64,000 nucleotides of DNA, from assembly GCA_000163555.2 (NCBI GenBank), contig ADAC02000001.1:62001-126000 (forward strand). The letters are read 5' to 3'. Numbering within the stretch: position 1 is the first letter of the stretch; each line of letters begins with the position of its first letter. The notes under the pieces are model-generated. The model saw nothing but the letters and a program-made list of their open reading frames with translations. It ran no database searches and was not told the origin of the DNA. The DNA comes from an alpha proteobacterium HIMB114. GTDB lineage: Bacteria; Pseudomonadota; Alphaproteobacteria; Pelagibacterales; Pelagibacteraceae. Position numbers and translations under genes: made by a program. Of this stretch, positions 27,135 to 38,736 are shown piece after piece.

Positions 27135-28867
27135 TAATTTAGGGCTTGCTGCTCACAAAGTCTCTTATATGTGCCATTTTTATCTATTAATTCATGGTGA
27201 TTTCCTTTTTCAACTACTATGCCGTTATCAATAACATAAATAATATCAGCATTTTTTATCGTAGATAATCGATGAGCAATTGTAATTGTTGTTTTATTTT
27301 GTGATAAATTATTCATTGCCTTTTGTACAATTTTTTCTGACTCTGTATCTAATGCAGATGTTGCCTCATCTAAAAGTATTATTGAAGAATTTTTTAATAT
27401 TGCTCGTGCAATTGAAATTCTTTGTTTTTGTCCTCCTGAAAGTTTAACACCATTTTCACCTACTTTAGTGTCATACCTCTCTTTGAGATCCATAATAAAG
27501 TCATGACAGTTTGCCTTCTTACAAGCATTTATAAGTTCTTCATCTGTAGCTTCAAAGTTTCCGAATTTGAGATTGTTTTTAATAGTATCATCAAATAAAA
27601 AAATATCCTGTGAGACTAAGGCAATTTCTTTTCTCAAACTGTCAATTTTAATATAGGAAATATCTTGCCCATCTATAGAAATATCTCCTTCGGTGGGATC
27701 ATAAAATCTTGGTATTAAATTTAAAATTGTGGATTTACCACCTCCGCTAGGGCCTACTAATGCGACTTTAGATTTTCCTTTGATCATAATATCTATATTT
27801 TTTAAAACCAAAGGACCATTTTTGTATCTCATGCAGACATTATTAAATTTAATATTACTATCTTTGATTACAATTGGTTTTGATCCATCTTTATTTTTAA
27901 TTAATACCTGTTCATCTAAAATTTTATAAATTCTGGAAGCTGCAGAAAAACCTTCATTTATTGCAATATTAATTCCTGATAATGCTCTAACAGGTTGATA
28001 AGCTAACATTAAAGCAGTCAAAAAAGAAAAAAATGCACCAACTTCTAACTCACCTGACATACTTCTAAATCCACCAGCAAATACAACAGATGCAACGGCA
28101 AATCCAGTTAAGGTTTCCATAACTGGAGCACTACCAAGTCTTGTCTTTTCTACTTTTGAGCTTTTTGCGATCCAATTAGAAATAATACTAGAAAGTTTGG
28201 ACATTTCCTTTCCCTCTCTTTGGAAAATTTTAACAAGTTTTACCGATTTTAAAATTTCAGATAAATATTTTACAAATTCTTCATTTGCTTCTAAAGCTCC
28301 GTAAACTGCTTTGCCCATTCTTTTTCCTAGTTTTTTTGAAATTAATGCTGCAAATGGAATTAGTGTTAATGCCAAAACACTTAAATATACGTCTTTGCTA
28401 ATCATGAGGCCTATTAAAAAAAACAGCGCTATTATTTCTTTTGTTGAGTTTAAAGCTACTGTTTGGGTAATATTTTGTAGTTTACCTGTATCTTCTGTAA
28501 AATTTGAAATGAACTTACCTGAATGATTATCATTAATGTAAGAAAGATCAGAGTGTAAAATTTTTTCTGCCAAAGATTTTTGAATACTTTCCTTAATTTT
28601 AAATGAGATACTAATTGATTGTATACGTGTAAAATAAAGAGAGATGGATTTTATTAAAAAAGTAATAATTATTGCGATTGGTATAACATAAAGCATTAAT
28701 TTATCTTTTTCTATAAAAATTTTTTTTATAGCAGGGTCCAATAACCAGGCAACACCAGCAGTTGCAGCTCCATTTAAAATCATAAAAACAAATATGATTA
28801 ATAAATCTGGAATATATTTTTTTATTTGAGTTCTATAAATTCGCTTAGATAGTTGAAATTTATTCAT
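27134..28867 (-). CDS. msbA: Lipid A export ABC transporter (MsbA-like)
   Basis: A half-transporter of 577 residues with an N-terminal six-helix domain and a C-terminal ATPase. The ATPase has Walker A VGPSGGGKSTIL, the Q-loop at LVSQDIFLFDD, signature KLSGGQKQR, Walker B IILLDEATSALD and the switch His in TIAHRLST. Position in the lipid A operon, upstream of waaA and lpxK, supports flipping of the lipid A core rather than a drug or peptide. It dimerises in the inner membrane. Confidence 0.92.
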   Translation of the reverse strand: MNKFQLSKRIYRTQIKKYIPDLLIIFVFMILNGAATAGVAWLLDPAIKKIFIEKDKLMLYVIPIAIIITFLIKSISLYFTRIQSISISFKIKESIQKSLAEKILHSDLSYINDNHSGKFISNFTEDTGKLQNITQTVALNSTKEIIALFFLIGLMISKDVYLSVLALTLIPFAALISKKLGKRMGKAVYGALEANEEFVKYLSEILKSVKLVKIFQREGKEMSKLSSIISNWIAKSSKVEKTRLGSAPVMETLTGFAVASVVFAGGFRSMSGELEVGAFFSFLTALMLAYQPVRALSGINIAINEGFSAASRIYKILDEQVLIKNKDGSKPIVIKDSNIKFNNVCMRYKNGPLVLKNIDIMIKGKSKVALVGPSGGGKSTILNLIPRFYDPTEGDISIDGQDISYIKIDSLRKEIALVSQDIFLFDDTIKNNLKFGNFEATDEELINACKKANCHDFIMDLKERYDTKVGENGVKLSGGQKQRISIARAILKNSSIILLDEATSALDTESEKIVQKAMNNLSQNKTTITIAHRLSTIKNADIIYVIDNGIVVEKGNHHELIDKNGTYKRLCEQQALN

Positions 28868-28875
28868 TTACTTTA

Positions 28876-30195
28876 CTACTTTCCTGCAACTGTCATTTGT
28901 TCAATAAATAGTGACGGTGAATTTACCGAGGTTGTAAAATCAAGATCATTAAGAGGTGTAAGCATTTTGAATATATCAGTCAAATTACTTGCAATCGTAA
29001 CTTCGTTAACGGGATATGCTATTTCTCCATTTTCAATCATTAGACCAGAGGCTCCAACACTATAATTTCCGTTAGTAATATCGCCAGCTCTTCCTATAAG
29101 CTCTAATACAAAAAAGGCCTTTTTTTGCTCGGAAATTATTTTTTTTAAGTCAGTATTTCCATTTTTAATATAAAGATTTGTTAAACCTCCGCATCGTCCA
29201 TTATTCTTCAATTTTAAAATTTTAGAATTATAGGTATCGAGTAATAGATTTGTAAACTTTCCATTTTTTACCAAATCAATTTTTTGATTTTTAACACCCT
29301 CCGAGTCAAAAGATTGCGATCCAAGACCTCTTTTGATTAATGGATCATCAATTATATTTATTTCTTTTGAAAAAATTTCTTTTCCTAAAGATTTTTTTAA
29401 AAATGATATACCTCTGGCAAAAGAAGATCCTGTGACTGCTGATGCGAAAGTTGATAGTAATGATTTTGCAACCCTTTTTTCAAAAATAATTGGCAATTTT
29501 CCAGAGACAATTTTTTTTGCGCCAAGTCTTTTACAAGCTTTTTCAGCAGCTAATTTTCCTACCTCCTTGGCTGTGCTTAAATTGTCAGAAAAGCGATTAA
29601 CTGACATTTCATAATCTCTTTCCATTTGACCATTTTTTTCTGCAAGTGCTTCACAAAATACTGAGTAAGATGAGGCATAATACCCTTCACAAAATCCGAT
29701 GCTATTTGCAAAAATAAAATTAGATTTATTTTCGGAAAATGAAGATCCATTTGAGTTTTTTATTTCTGGAAATGAAAACATTTCATTTTCCATTTCTTTC
29801 AAATAGTTTTTTTTAAAATCATTTGATAGATTTTTTTCATCATAAAGATTTAAATCTTGAACTTTATTTTCCAATTCATTTTTATCTGGCAAACCTGCGT
29901 ACTCATCTTCTGGAGAAATTTTAGTACATTCAATGCATCTCTCTATGAGTTGATTAAGATTTTCTTCATTAAAATTAGAAGTTGAAACATTAGATTTTTT
30001 CTTACCAATATAAGTCGTTAGTCCCAGAGATAGGACTTCTGAACGATCAGATTGTTCGAGTTTTTTATTTCTAAAATTTATACTTTCTGAAATATTATTA
30101 CTTAAACCAACTTCAACATCAGTAGCACCTAATTCTTTAGATTTACTAATACATTTTTGTGCTAGATCTGCGAGATTATCTTTGGATTTAAGCAT
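28876..30195 (-). CDS. pmbA: TldE/PmbA family metalloprotease subunit
   Basis: The 439-residue protein belongs to the PmbA/TldD family but lacks the HExxxH metal motif, as expected for TldE. Family blocks are GATDVEVGLSNN, RGLGSQSFDSEGVKNQ, and IGRAGDITNGNYSVGASGLMIENGEI region near residues 370-395. TldE partners with TldD in a heterodimeric protease that degrades unfolded peptides and matures some peptides. tldD lies 2.3 kb away at 32452, same strand, not adjacent. It overlaps ubiA by 8 bases. Confidence 0.93.
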   Translation of the reverse strand: MLKSKDNLADLAQKCISKSKELGATDVEVGLSNNISESINFRNKKLEQSDRSEVLSLGLTTYIGKKKSNVSTSNFNEENLNQLIERCIECTKISPEDEYAGLPDKNELENKVQDLNLYDEKNLSNDFKKNYLKEMENEMFSFPEIKNSNGSSFSENKSNFIFANSIGFCEGYYASSYSVFCEALAEKNGQMERDYEMSVNRFSDNLSTAKEVGKLAAEKACKRLGAKKIVSGKLPIIFEKRVAKSLLSTFASAVTGSSFARGISFLKKSLGKEIFSKEINIIDDPLIKRGLGSQSFDSEGVKNQKIDLVKNGKFTNLLLDTYNSKILKLKNNGRCGGLTNLYIKNGNTDLKKIISEQKKAFFVLELIGRAGDITNGNYSVGASGLMIENGEIAYPVNEVTIASNLTDIFKMLTPLNDLDFTTSVNSPSLFIEQMTVAGK

Positions 30196-31048
30196 TCTTC
30201 AAGACAAGTATTTGAATTATAAAAATAGACAACCCATAATAATTATTTAGCTTAAAAAGACTTAAATTTTTACTGTTATTATTAGTTTTAACTAACCTGA
30301 TTTGATATATCAAAAGAGACATTGGTATCAGGTAAAAAATGAATTCGATCTTAATTAAACCCACGATCAGGAAGTTAGCAATAATTAATATTACAAAACT
30401 AAATGAATAGACTAAACTTAAAAAAAGCTTAATATTTTTTTTAAATTTTATTGCCGTTGACTTAACCCCAATTTTTAAATCATCTTCTAAATCTTGCATC
30501 CCATAAATAGTGTCGTATCCCAAGGTCCATAATATTGCTGATATATAAAAAAGAATGATTTCAAAATTAATTTTTCCAAAAAAGACCAAGTAACTTAAAA
30601 TTACACCCCAGTTAAAAACAATGCCTAAAAAAAGTTGAGGCCAGTAGGTTATCCGTTTCATAAATGGATAACATATAATTAGTAAGCCCGATGCTAAACC
30701 AAATAAGATTGCATTTAAATTAAATTGCAAAAGTATAGCTAATGAAAAAGAACATAGAGCAATAATTAAAATCCAGGCATTCTTTAAAGATATTTTTTTA
30801 GAAGCAATCGGTCTTGATTTTGTTCTCTCCACTTTTTGATCAATTTTTCTATCAACAATATCATTATAAACACAACCGGCACTTCTCATTAAAACTGCAC
30901 CAATAAAAAATAATAATAAGTATAAAAACCATTCATTATCTATGGGTCTTTTGCTCAAGGCAATTGCAAACCCCCAGGAACATGGCCAAAATAAAAGCAT
31001 AAATCCAATTGGCTTATCAAGTCGCATCAAAAGTAAATAATTTTTCAT
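30188..31048 (-). CDS. ubiA: 4-hydroxybenzoate polyprenyltransferase
   Basis: An inner-membrane prenyltransferase that attaches the polyprenyl chain to 4-hydroxybenzoate in ubiquinone synthesis. The open frame extends into the upstream gene, but the ATG at 31048 (MKNYLLLMRLDKPIG) gives the standard start and 286 residues and leaves 7 bases after the dehalogenase stop. The Mg-prenyl-diphosphate motifs are CVYNDIVDRKIDQKVERTK and GYDTIYGMQDLEDD, within multiple hydrophobic helices. Confidence 0.94.
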   Translation of the reverse strand: MKNYLLLMRLDKPIGFMLLFWPCSWGFAIALSKRPIDNEWFLYLLLFFIGAVLMRSAGCVYNDIVDRKIDQKVERTKSRPIASKKISLKNAWILIIALCSFSLAILLQFNLNAILFGLASGLLIICYPFMKRITYWPQLFLGIVFNWGVILSYLVFFGKINFEIILFYISAILWTLGYDTIYGMQDLEDDLKIGVKSTAIKFKKNIKLFLSLVYSFSFVILIIANFLIVGLIKIEFIFYLIPMSLLIYQIRLVKTNNNSKNLSLFKLNNYYGLSIFIIQILVLKNA

Positions 31049-31055
31049 TTTTTTT

Positions 31056-31724
31056 TTAAAAAAGTTTGGAGAGTCCAGATAGATCCTTAATAATTTTATT
31101 GGGTTGATAATCAAGTCTATCAAATTCTTTTCCAAATCGATCAACCCAACATGTTTGAAAACCGTATACTCCTCCGCCTACAACATCCCAGGTATTTGAG
31201 CTCATAAAGCAAACTTCATTTGGCATACACTTATATTTTTTTGTTACCATTTCATAAACTTTAGGATCTGGCTTATAAACTTTAATTTCATCAACTGATA
31301 AAATATCATCAAACAAATTTTTCATCTTAGCGTGATCTACTAACTCATCAAGTAGAGCAGGGGAGCCATTGGATAAAATGCAGGTTTTAATTTTTTTGTC
31401 TCTTAAATATTCTAAACAATTCGATAACTCAGGATAAGCATTTAATTTTTTATATAGATCTAATAATTGATTTTTAAATTTAATATCAATTTTGTGCATC
31501 TCCATTGCAAAGTCTAAAGAGTCTTCTGTGATTTTCCAAAAATCAACGTATTTTTTCATTAAGGATCTTAGCCATGTATATTCAAGTTGCACGGTTCTCC
31601 AAGTTGAAGAAAAAGAAAGCCAATTTTGTCCAATCTCATCAGATAATTTTTGAGCTGCAGAATTAATGTCAAAGCATGTTCCATAAGCATCAAAAGCACA
31701 AACTTTAATATTTTCAATTTTCAT
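31056..31724 (-). CDS. Haloacid dehalogenase, type II (HAD family)
   Basis: A 222-residue HAD hydrolase of the L-2-haloacid dehalogenase group. Motif I is CAFDAYGTCFDINSAA with the nucleophile Asp (about residue 10); the cap carries LEYTWLRSLM and DFWKITEDSLDFAM; motif II is CILSNGSPALLDEL; the C-terminal block FMSSNTWDVVGGGVYGF holds the Ser-Ser-Asn-x2-Asp signature. Family members release halide from short 2-haloacids, but many homologues are unassigned. It is divergent from rsmE by 21 bases. Confidence 0.9.
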   Translation of the reverse strand: MKIENIKVCAFDAYGTCFDINSAAQKLSDEIGQNWLSFSSTWRTVQLEYTWLRSLMKKYVDFWKITEDSLDFAMEMHKIDIKFKNQLLDLYKKLNAYPELSNCLEYLRDKKIKTCILSNGSPALLDELVDHAKMKNLFDDILSVDEIKVYKPDPKVYEMVTKKYKCMPNEVCFMSSNTWDVVGGGVYGFQTCWVDRFGKEFDRLDYQPNKIIKDLSGLSKLF

Positions 31725-31745
31725 AATGAGATATAAATTGATTTA

Positions 31746-32450
31746 ATGACTAAAATTAGATTATTTTTCATTGAATCTCTAGAAGAAAAAAAAACAATTA
31801 ATATTATCGGTGATGACTATCATTATCTTTCAAATGTAATGAGATGTGAAGTTGGCTCTGATATTTTTCTTTTTAATGAAAATAATGGTGAATATTTATG
31901 CCGTATCATTGAAAAAAATAAAAAAAAATTAATTTTAGAAGTTATTCAAAAAGCAGAGTATGAAAAAATTCAAAATAATATCAATTTAATTTTCTGTCCT
32001 CCAAAATCACATAAACTTGATACTTTAATACAAAAATGTACTGAAATAGGAGTTAAAAGTTTTATACCTGTGATCTCTGATCATACAGAAAATCGCAAGT
32101 TAAATTTAAATAGAATTAGAAAGATTATTAAAGAATCGGTAGAGCAATCTAATCAGCTTAACATCCCACATATATTTGATCCAATAAGTTTTGATCAATT
32201 TCTAAATCAACAAAAGTACAAAGTGTTTTTTGCTGATATACAGTCAGATATTAATCTTTCGAAATTAAAAATTAATTTAAAAGAAAATAATTCAATTTTA
32301 ATTGGACCGGAGGGTGACTTTTCATCAAAGGAATTAAAGACTTTAAGATCAAACAATAATTTTATAAGTTTTTCTTTAGGAAAAAGAATTTTAAGAAGTG
32401 AAACTGCTGCTATTGCTTCTTTAGTTTTATTTAATAACTTTTTTAACTAA
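31746..32450 (+). CDS. rsmE: 16S rRNA m3U1498 methyltransferase
   Basis: A SPOUT-fold methyltransferase of 234 residues acting on U1498 of 16S rRNA. The N-terminal PUA-like part contains the block HYLSNVMRCEVGSDIFLF, the middle KCTEIGVKSFIPV, and the knotted SAM site ILIGPEGDFSSKEL followed by SLGKRILRSETAAI. It ends one base before the convergent tldD stop. Confidence 0.95.
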   Translation: MTKIRLFFIESLEEKKTINIIGDDYHYLSNVMRCEVGSDIFLFNENNGEYLCRIIEKNKKKLILEVIQKAEYEKIQNNINLIFCPPKSHKLDTLIQKCTEIGVKSFIPVISDHTENRKLNLNRIRKIIKESVEQSNQLNIPHIFDPISFDQFLNQQKYKVFFADIQSDINLSKLKINLKENNSILIGPEGDFSSKELKTLRSNNNFISFSLGKRILRSETAAIASLVLFNNFFN

Positions 32451-32451
32451 A

Positions 32452-33870
32452 CTAAATACTTGTTCCGCCAACAGTAATTTGATCAACCAAGATCGATGGC
32501 TGTCCAACTCCAACGGGCACCCATTGACCAGCTTTACCACAAGTTCCAATACCAGGATCAAGTTTCATATCATTTCCAACCATTGAAACTTTAGTTAAAA
32601 TATCTGGACCATTACCAATTAAAGTAACACCTTTTAATGGAGCTCCAATCTTTCCATCATTAATTTCATAAGCTTCAGTGCATGAAAATACAAACTTACC
32701 GTTTGTTATATCTACCTGACCCCCACCAAACGAAACCGCGTAAATACCTTTACCTACACTTTTAATCATTTCTTCTTGAGTATGATTTCCATTAATCATG
32801 AATGTATTGGTCATTCTAGGCATTGGTGCATATTCAAAGCTTTCTCTTCTACCATTTCCAGTAGGTTCAACTTTCATTAGTTTTGCATTCATTCGATCTT
32901 GCATGAAATTTTTTAATATACCATTTTCAATTAAAACATTTCTCGATGTTGGAGTACCCTCGTCATCAATTGTTAATGATCCTCTTCGACTTGCAATTGT
33001 TCCATCATCAACAACAGTTACATTTTCATGCGCAATTTTTTGTCCAACCAAATTATGAAATGCAGATGTTTTTTTTCTATTAAAATCTCCTTCAAGTCCG
33101 TGCCCGATAGCTTCATGCAAGATGATCCCAGGCCAGCCTGGACCTAAAACAACTTTCATTTCACCTGCGGGAGCTGGTCTACTATCTAAATTGACCTCAG
33201 CTTGTCTAATTGCTTCATCGCAAATAGTCTTCCAGTTATCGCTGCCAAGATAATTTTCATAATCCATTCTGCCACCGGTACCATAAGATCCTGTTTCCTT
33301 TTTTCCATTTCTTTCCATCATCACAGAAACATTAAATCTGACTAATGGTCTTTGATCTTTGTAAACTTGGTTGTCAGATTTTATAATTTCTACTGATTGG
33401 TGTTCGCCAAAAAAAGATGCTGTCACTTGTTTAATATTTGAATTTTTTTGTCTTACATAATCATCTATTTTTTTTAAAAGCTCCACTTTTTCCTTAAAAG
33501 GTTTATTTTCAATTGGATTTTTGTCTTCATATAATTTTACATTTGTTCTTTTCGGATTACTTTGTTTTTGAACTTTTTTCGAACCATTGTTCATGTTTGA
33601 AACCAAATTTTGAGAAGCATCATTTAGAGATTTTTTTGATATAATATTAGAGTGACAAAATGCAGTTTTATCGTCCTGGACTGCTCTAAAACCAAAACCT
33701 AAACTTGAGTCAAAACTTGTATTTTTAATCTTACCATCATCCAGTACGAGAGACTCACTTTTAGAATTTTCTAAGAACAGTTCACCATCGTCACAGTTGT
33801 TTAAAGTTTCCGATACAACTTGTTCAGCTTGCTGTTGAGAAATGTCAGAATTGTTAAAAAAGTCGTTCAT
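32452..33870 (-). CDS. tldD: TldD metalloprotease
   Basis: The catalytic half of the TldD/TldE protease. The 472-residue protein contains the zinc motif HEAIGHGLEGD (HExxxH, about residue 251), DDEGTPTSRNVLIENG and the C-terminal block GIGTCGKAGQWVPVGVGQP. It pairs with pmbA at 28876. It is divergent from coxB, with 71 bases between start codons that must hold both promoters. Confidence 0.96.
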   Translation of the reverse strand: MNDFFNNSDISQQQAEQVVSETLNNCDDGELFLENSKSESLVLDDGKIKNTSFDSSLGFGFRAVQDDKTAFCHSNIISKKSLNDASQNLVSNMNNGSKKVQKQSNPKRTNVKLYEDKNPIENKPFKEKVELLKKIDDYVRQKNSNIKQVTASFFGEHQSVEIIKSDNQVYKDQRPLVRFNVSVMMERNGKKETGSYGTGGRMDYENYLGSDNWKTICDEAIRQAEVNLDSRPAPAGEMKVVLGPGWPGIILHEAIGHGLEGDFNRKKTSAFHNLVGQKIAHENVTVVDDGTIASRRGSLTIDDEGTPTSRNVLIENGILKNFMQDRMNAKLMKVEPTGNGRRESFEYAPMPRMTNTFMINGNHTQEEMIKSVGKGIYAVSFGGGQVDITNGKFVFSCTEAYEINDGKIGAPLKGVTLIGNGPDILTKVSMVGNDMKLDPGIGTCGKAGQWVPVGVGQPSILVDQITVGGTSI

Positions 33871-33941
33871 ATATTAGTGTTTTGTCAAAGTGTCGCAAAG
33901 TACAATTTAGATGTTTTTGCTATAAAAGCAAAATCAAAATC

Positions 33942-36373
<2,432 letters not shown>

Positions 36374-36379
36374 TTTGAA

Positions 36380-37297
36380 GTGTCTGCGAGAACAACTGAA
36401 TTAAACAATTCTACAGTAAGCTTCTCGCAGATTTTTATTTCCTTTTATGAGCTAATGAAACCAAGAGTGATGTCGCTCGTAATTTTTACAGCTTTAGTCG
36501 GTCTAGTTATTGCTCCTGCAAAAGTAGATTTTTTAAATTCCGTTATCTCACTTTTCTTTGTAGCAATTGGTGCTGGTGCGGCTGGAGCATTAAATATGTG
36601 GTATGAGTCTGATACTGATAAGTTAATGAGCAGAACTTGCCTTAGACCTTTACCATTAGGCAAGTTAAAGCAAGACCATGCTTTGTGGTTTGGCTTATCA
36701 ATGTCAATTCTATCAATAATTGGACTTTATTCTTTTTCTAATTTTTTATCTGCTTTAGTATTAACTATTACAATCGGTTTTTATTTTTTTGTTTATACAG
36801 TTTGGCTTAAAAGAAAAACTCCTCAAAATATTGTCATAGGTGGAGCAGCTGGTGCTTTCCCACCGGTTGTTGGATGGACTATCGCAACGAATAGTATTTC
36901 AATTGAACCAGTTATTTTATTTTTAATTATTTTTTTATGGACCCCATCTCATTTTTGGGCGTTAAGTCTATATAAAAATGAAGATTACAAAAATGCAGGT
37001 ATTCCAATGCTACCAGTTGTAGCTGGAGAAAATTACACAAAAAAAAATATTCTAATTTATTCAGTTCTTTTATTTCCATTTACAATTTTGCCATACTTTT
37101 TAGGTTTTGCAGGAATAATAAACTTGCTTACCGCAATAGGTTTTGGGTTTTATTATATTTATTTATCATACAAACTTTTTAAAGAAGTAGATAAAAAAAT
37201 TTATGACAAGATAGCTACAAAAATTTTTGTTTTTTCAATTTTTTACTTATTCTTTATATTTTCAACAATCTTAATTGATAATTACCTAGGCATCTAA
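36380..37297 (+). CDS. ctaB: Protoheme IX farnesyltransferase (heme O synthase)
   Basis: Farnesylates heme B to heme O on the way to heme A for the oxidase. The 305-residue, multi-helix membrane protein starts at GTG 36380 with ELMKPRVMSLVIFTALVGL, and has NMWYESDTDKLMSRTCLRPL (Asp-rich motif with basic residues), KRKTPQNIVIGGAAGAFPP and LWTPSHFWALSLYKNEDY. It lies 6 bases after coxA. Confidence 0.96.
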   Translation: MSARTTELNNSTVSFSQIFISFYELMKPRVMSLVIFTALVGLVIAPAKVDFLNSVISLFFVAIGAGAAGALNMWYESDTDKLMSRTCLRPLPLGKLKQDHALWFGLSMSILSIIGLYSFSNFLSALVLTITIGFYFFVYTVWLKRKTPQNIVIGGAAGAFPPVVGWTIATNSISIEPVILFLIIFLWTPSHFWALSLYKNEDYKNAGIPMLPVVAGENYTKKNILIYSVLLFPFTILPYFLGFAGIINLLTAIGFGFYYIYLSYKLFKEVDKKIYDKIATKIFVFSIFYLFFIFSTILIDNYLGI

Positions 37298-37408
37298 ATG
37301 GATAAAAAAACTAAGAAAAAAAATTATATCACTCTTGGAATATTAGTTGTTATTATGATTTTCTTATTTTTTATTACAATTTATCAAATTGGCGTTTCAC
37401 TAAAATAA
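37298..37408 (+). CDS. Small single-helix membrane protein (CoxF-like)
   Basis: A 36-residue ORF that exactly fills the gap between ctaB and ctaG: its ATG is at 37298, directly after the ctaB stop, and its TAA ends at 37408, directly before the ctaG GTG. It has a Lys-rich start (MDKKTKKKNY) and one hydrophobic helix (about residues 11-29), then YQIGVSLK. Short proteins of this type, sometimes called CoxF, sit at this place in many alphaproteobacterial oxidase loci. A role in oxidase assembly is inference from position. Confidence 0.8.
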   Translation: MDKKTKKKNYITLGILVVIMIFLFFITIYQIGVSLK

Positions 37409-37933
37409 GTGTCTAAAACCTTTAAAATCAATCCTAAATACTTAGTAGTATTAGTTATAGGGATGATAGGTTTATCTTTCGCTTCAGTTCCGCTTTATGA
37501 TCTATTTTGTAGAGTTACAGGTTTTGGTGGAACTACTCAAAAGACAAATAAAGAGTCGAAGGTCGTTTTGGATAAGAAAATTAAAATAAGATTTGATGCG
37601 AATACCAGCCCTGATTTATCTTTTAATTTTAAACCCGCTAAAAATTTGAGTGAAGTTAAAATAGGAGAAGTTAATACTATTAAATTTTTAGTTGAGAATC
37701 AGCAATCTGAACCAGAAAAGGTGATATCAACTTTTAATACCAGTCCCCCAATTGTTGGTAAGTATTTTCAAAAATTGCAGTGTTTTTGTTTTGAAAAACA
37801 AACAATAAAGCCCAATGAAATTAAAGAATTTACAGTTGCATATTATATAGACCCAAAAATTGTGGAAGACCCAGCGACGAAAGGGACCAGTGAGATAACT
37901 TTATCTTACAGTCTATTTAAAGTAAAAGATTGA
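37409..37933 (+). CDS. ctaG: Cytochrome c oxidase assembly protein CtaG/Cox11
   Basis: Delivers copper to the CuB site of subunit I. The 174-residue protein starts at GTG 37409, has one N-terminal membrane helix, then FASVPLYDLFCRVTGFGG and the copper-binding block QCFCFEKQTIKPNE (CFCF) followed by VAYYIDPKI. It is the periplasm-facing Cox11 type, not the unrelated Bacillus CtaG. It overlaps the open frame of coxC only upstream of the chosen coxC start. Confidence 0.96.
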   Translation: MSKTFKINPKYLVVLVIGMIGLSFASVPLYDLFCRVTGFGGTTQKTNKESKVVLDKKIKIRFDANTSPDLSFNFKPAKNLSEVKIGEVNTIKFLVENQQSEPEKVISTFNTSPPIVGKYFQKLQCFCFEKQTIKPNEIKEFTVAYYIDPKIVEDPATKGTSEITLSYSLFKVKD

Positions 37934-37941
37934 GAATTATT

Positions 37942-38730
37942 ATGGCAGCTGAAAAAAAACATGATTATCATTTAGTTGACCCAAGTCCTTGGCCAATTTT
38001 CTGTTCATTCGCAGCTTTAATTTTAGCAGTTGGTGCAGTTTATTATTTTACCTCTAAAAATTTATGGTTGGTTTATGTAGGGGCAGCAGTAACGCTATAC
38101 GGTATGTTCATGTGGTTTAGAGATGTCATTAATGAGGCCGAGCATAATGGAGATCACACTCCAGTTGTTCAAATTGGCATGAGATATGGAATGATACTTT
38201 TTATTGTTTCTGAAGTCATGTTTTTTGTAGCATGGTTCTGGGCATATTTTGATGCAAGTCTTTACCCTGATGCAGTTGGCGGGTCAGTATGGCCGCCAAA
38301 AGGAATTGAAACATTGGACCCATGGCATATCCCTTTAATTAACACATTAATTTTATTATTATCTGGAACCACTGTAACTTGGGCTCATCACGCTCTATTA
38401 GAAAACGACAGAAAGAGTTTAAAACAAGGTTTAATTTTAACAGTTATACTAGGTGCAATATTTACAATGTTCCAAGCGTATGAATATGTGGTTGCACCAT
38501 TTAATCTATCATCAGGAATTTACGGAGCTACATTTTATATGGCGACAGGCTTCCATGGATTTCATGTGTTAGTTGGAACATTATTTTTATTAGTATGTTT
38601 ATTCAGAGTAAACGCTGGACATTATAAACCAGATCATCACTTTGGATTTGAAGCAGCTGCATGGTATTGGCATTTTGTTGATGTTGTATGGCTATTTTTA
38701 TTTGCTGCAGTCTACATTTGGGGCAGTTAA
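37942..38730 (+). CDS. coxC: Cytochrome c oxidase subunit III
   Basis: A 262-residue, seven-helix membrane subunit that stabilises the core and aids proton uptake. The frame opens at 37930, but the ATG at 37942 (MAAEKKHDYHLVDPSPWP) gives the standard N-terminus and leaves 8 bases after ctaG. Family blocks are GMRYGMILFIVSEVMFF with the conserved Glu, SGTTVTWAHHAL, GFHGFHVLVGTLFL and AAAWYWHFVDVVWLFLF. The SURF1 frame continues directly after its stop codon. Confidence 0.97.
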   Translation: MAAEKKHDYHLVDPSPWPIFCSFAALILAVGAVYYFTSKNLWLVYVGAAVTLYGMFMWFRDVINEAEHNGDHTPVVQIGMRYGMILFIVSEVMFFVAWFWAYFDASLYPDAVGGSVWPPKGIETLDPWHIPLINTLILLLSGTTVTWAHHALLENDRKSLKQGLILTVILGAIFTMFQAYEYVVAPFNLSSGIYGATFYMATGFHGFHVLVGTLFLLVCLFRVNAGHYKPDHHFGFEAAAWYWHFVDVVWLFLFAAVYIWGS

Positions 38731-38736
38731 AATTTT

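Noticed and set aside
33882-33906. Possible coxB promoter TTGTCA...TACAAT
   Set aside because: Spacing is 13 bases, too short for a normal sigma-70 promoter; not listed as a feature.
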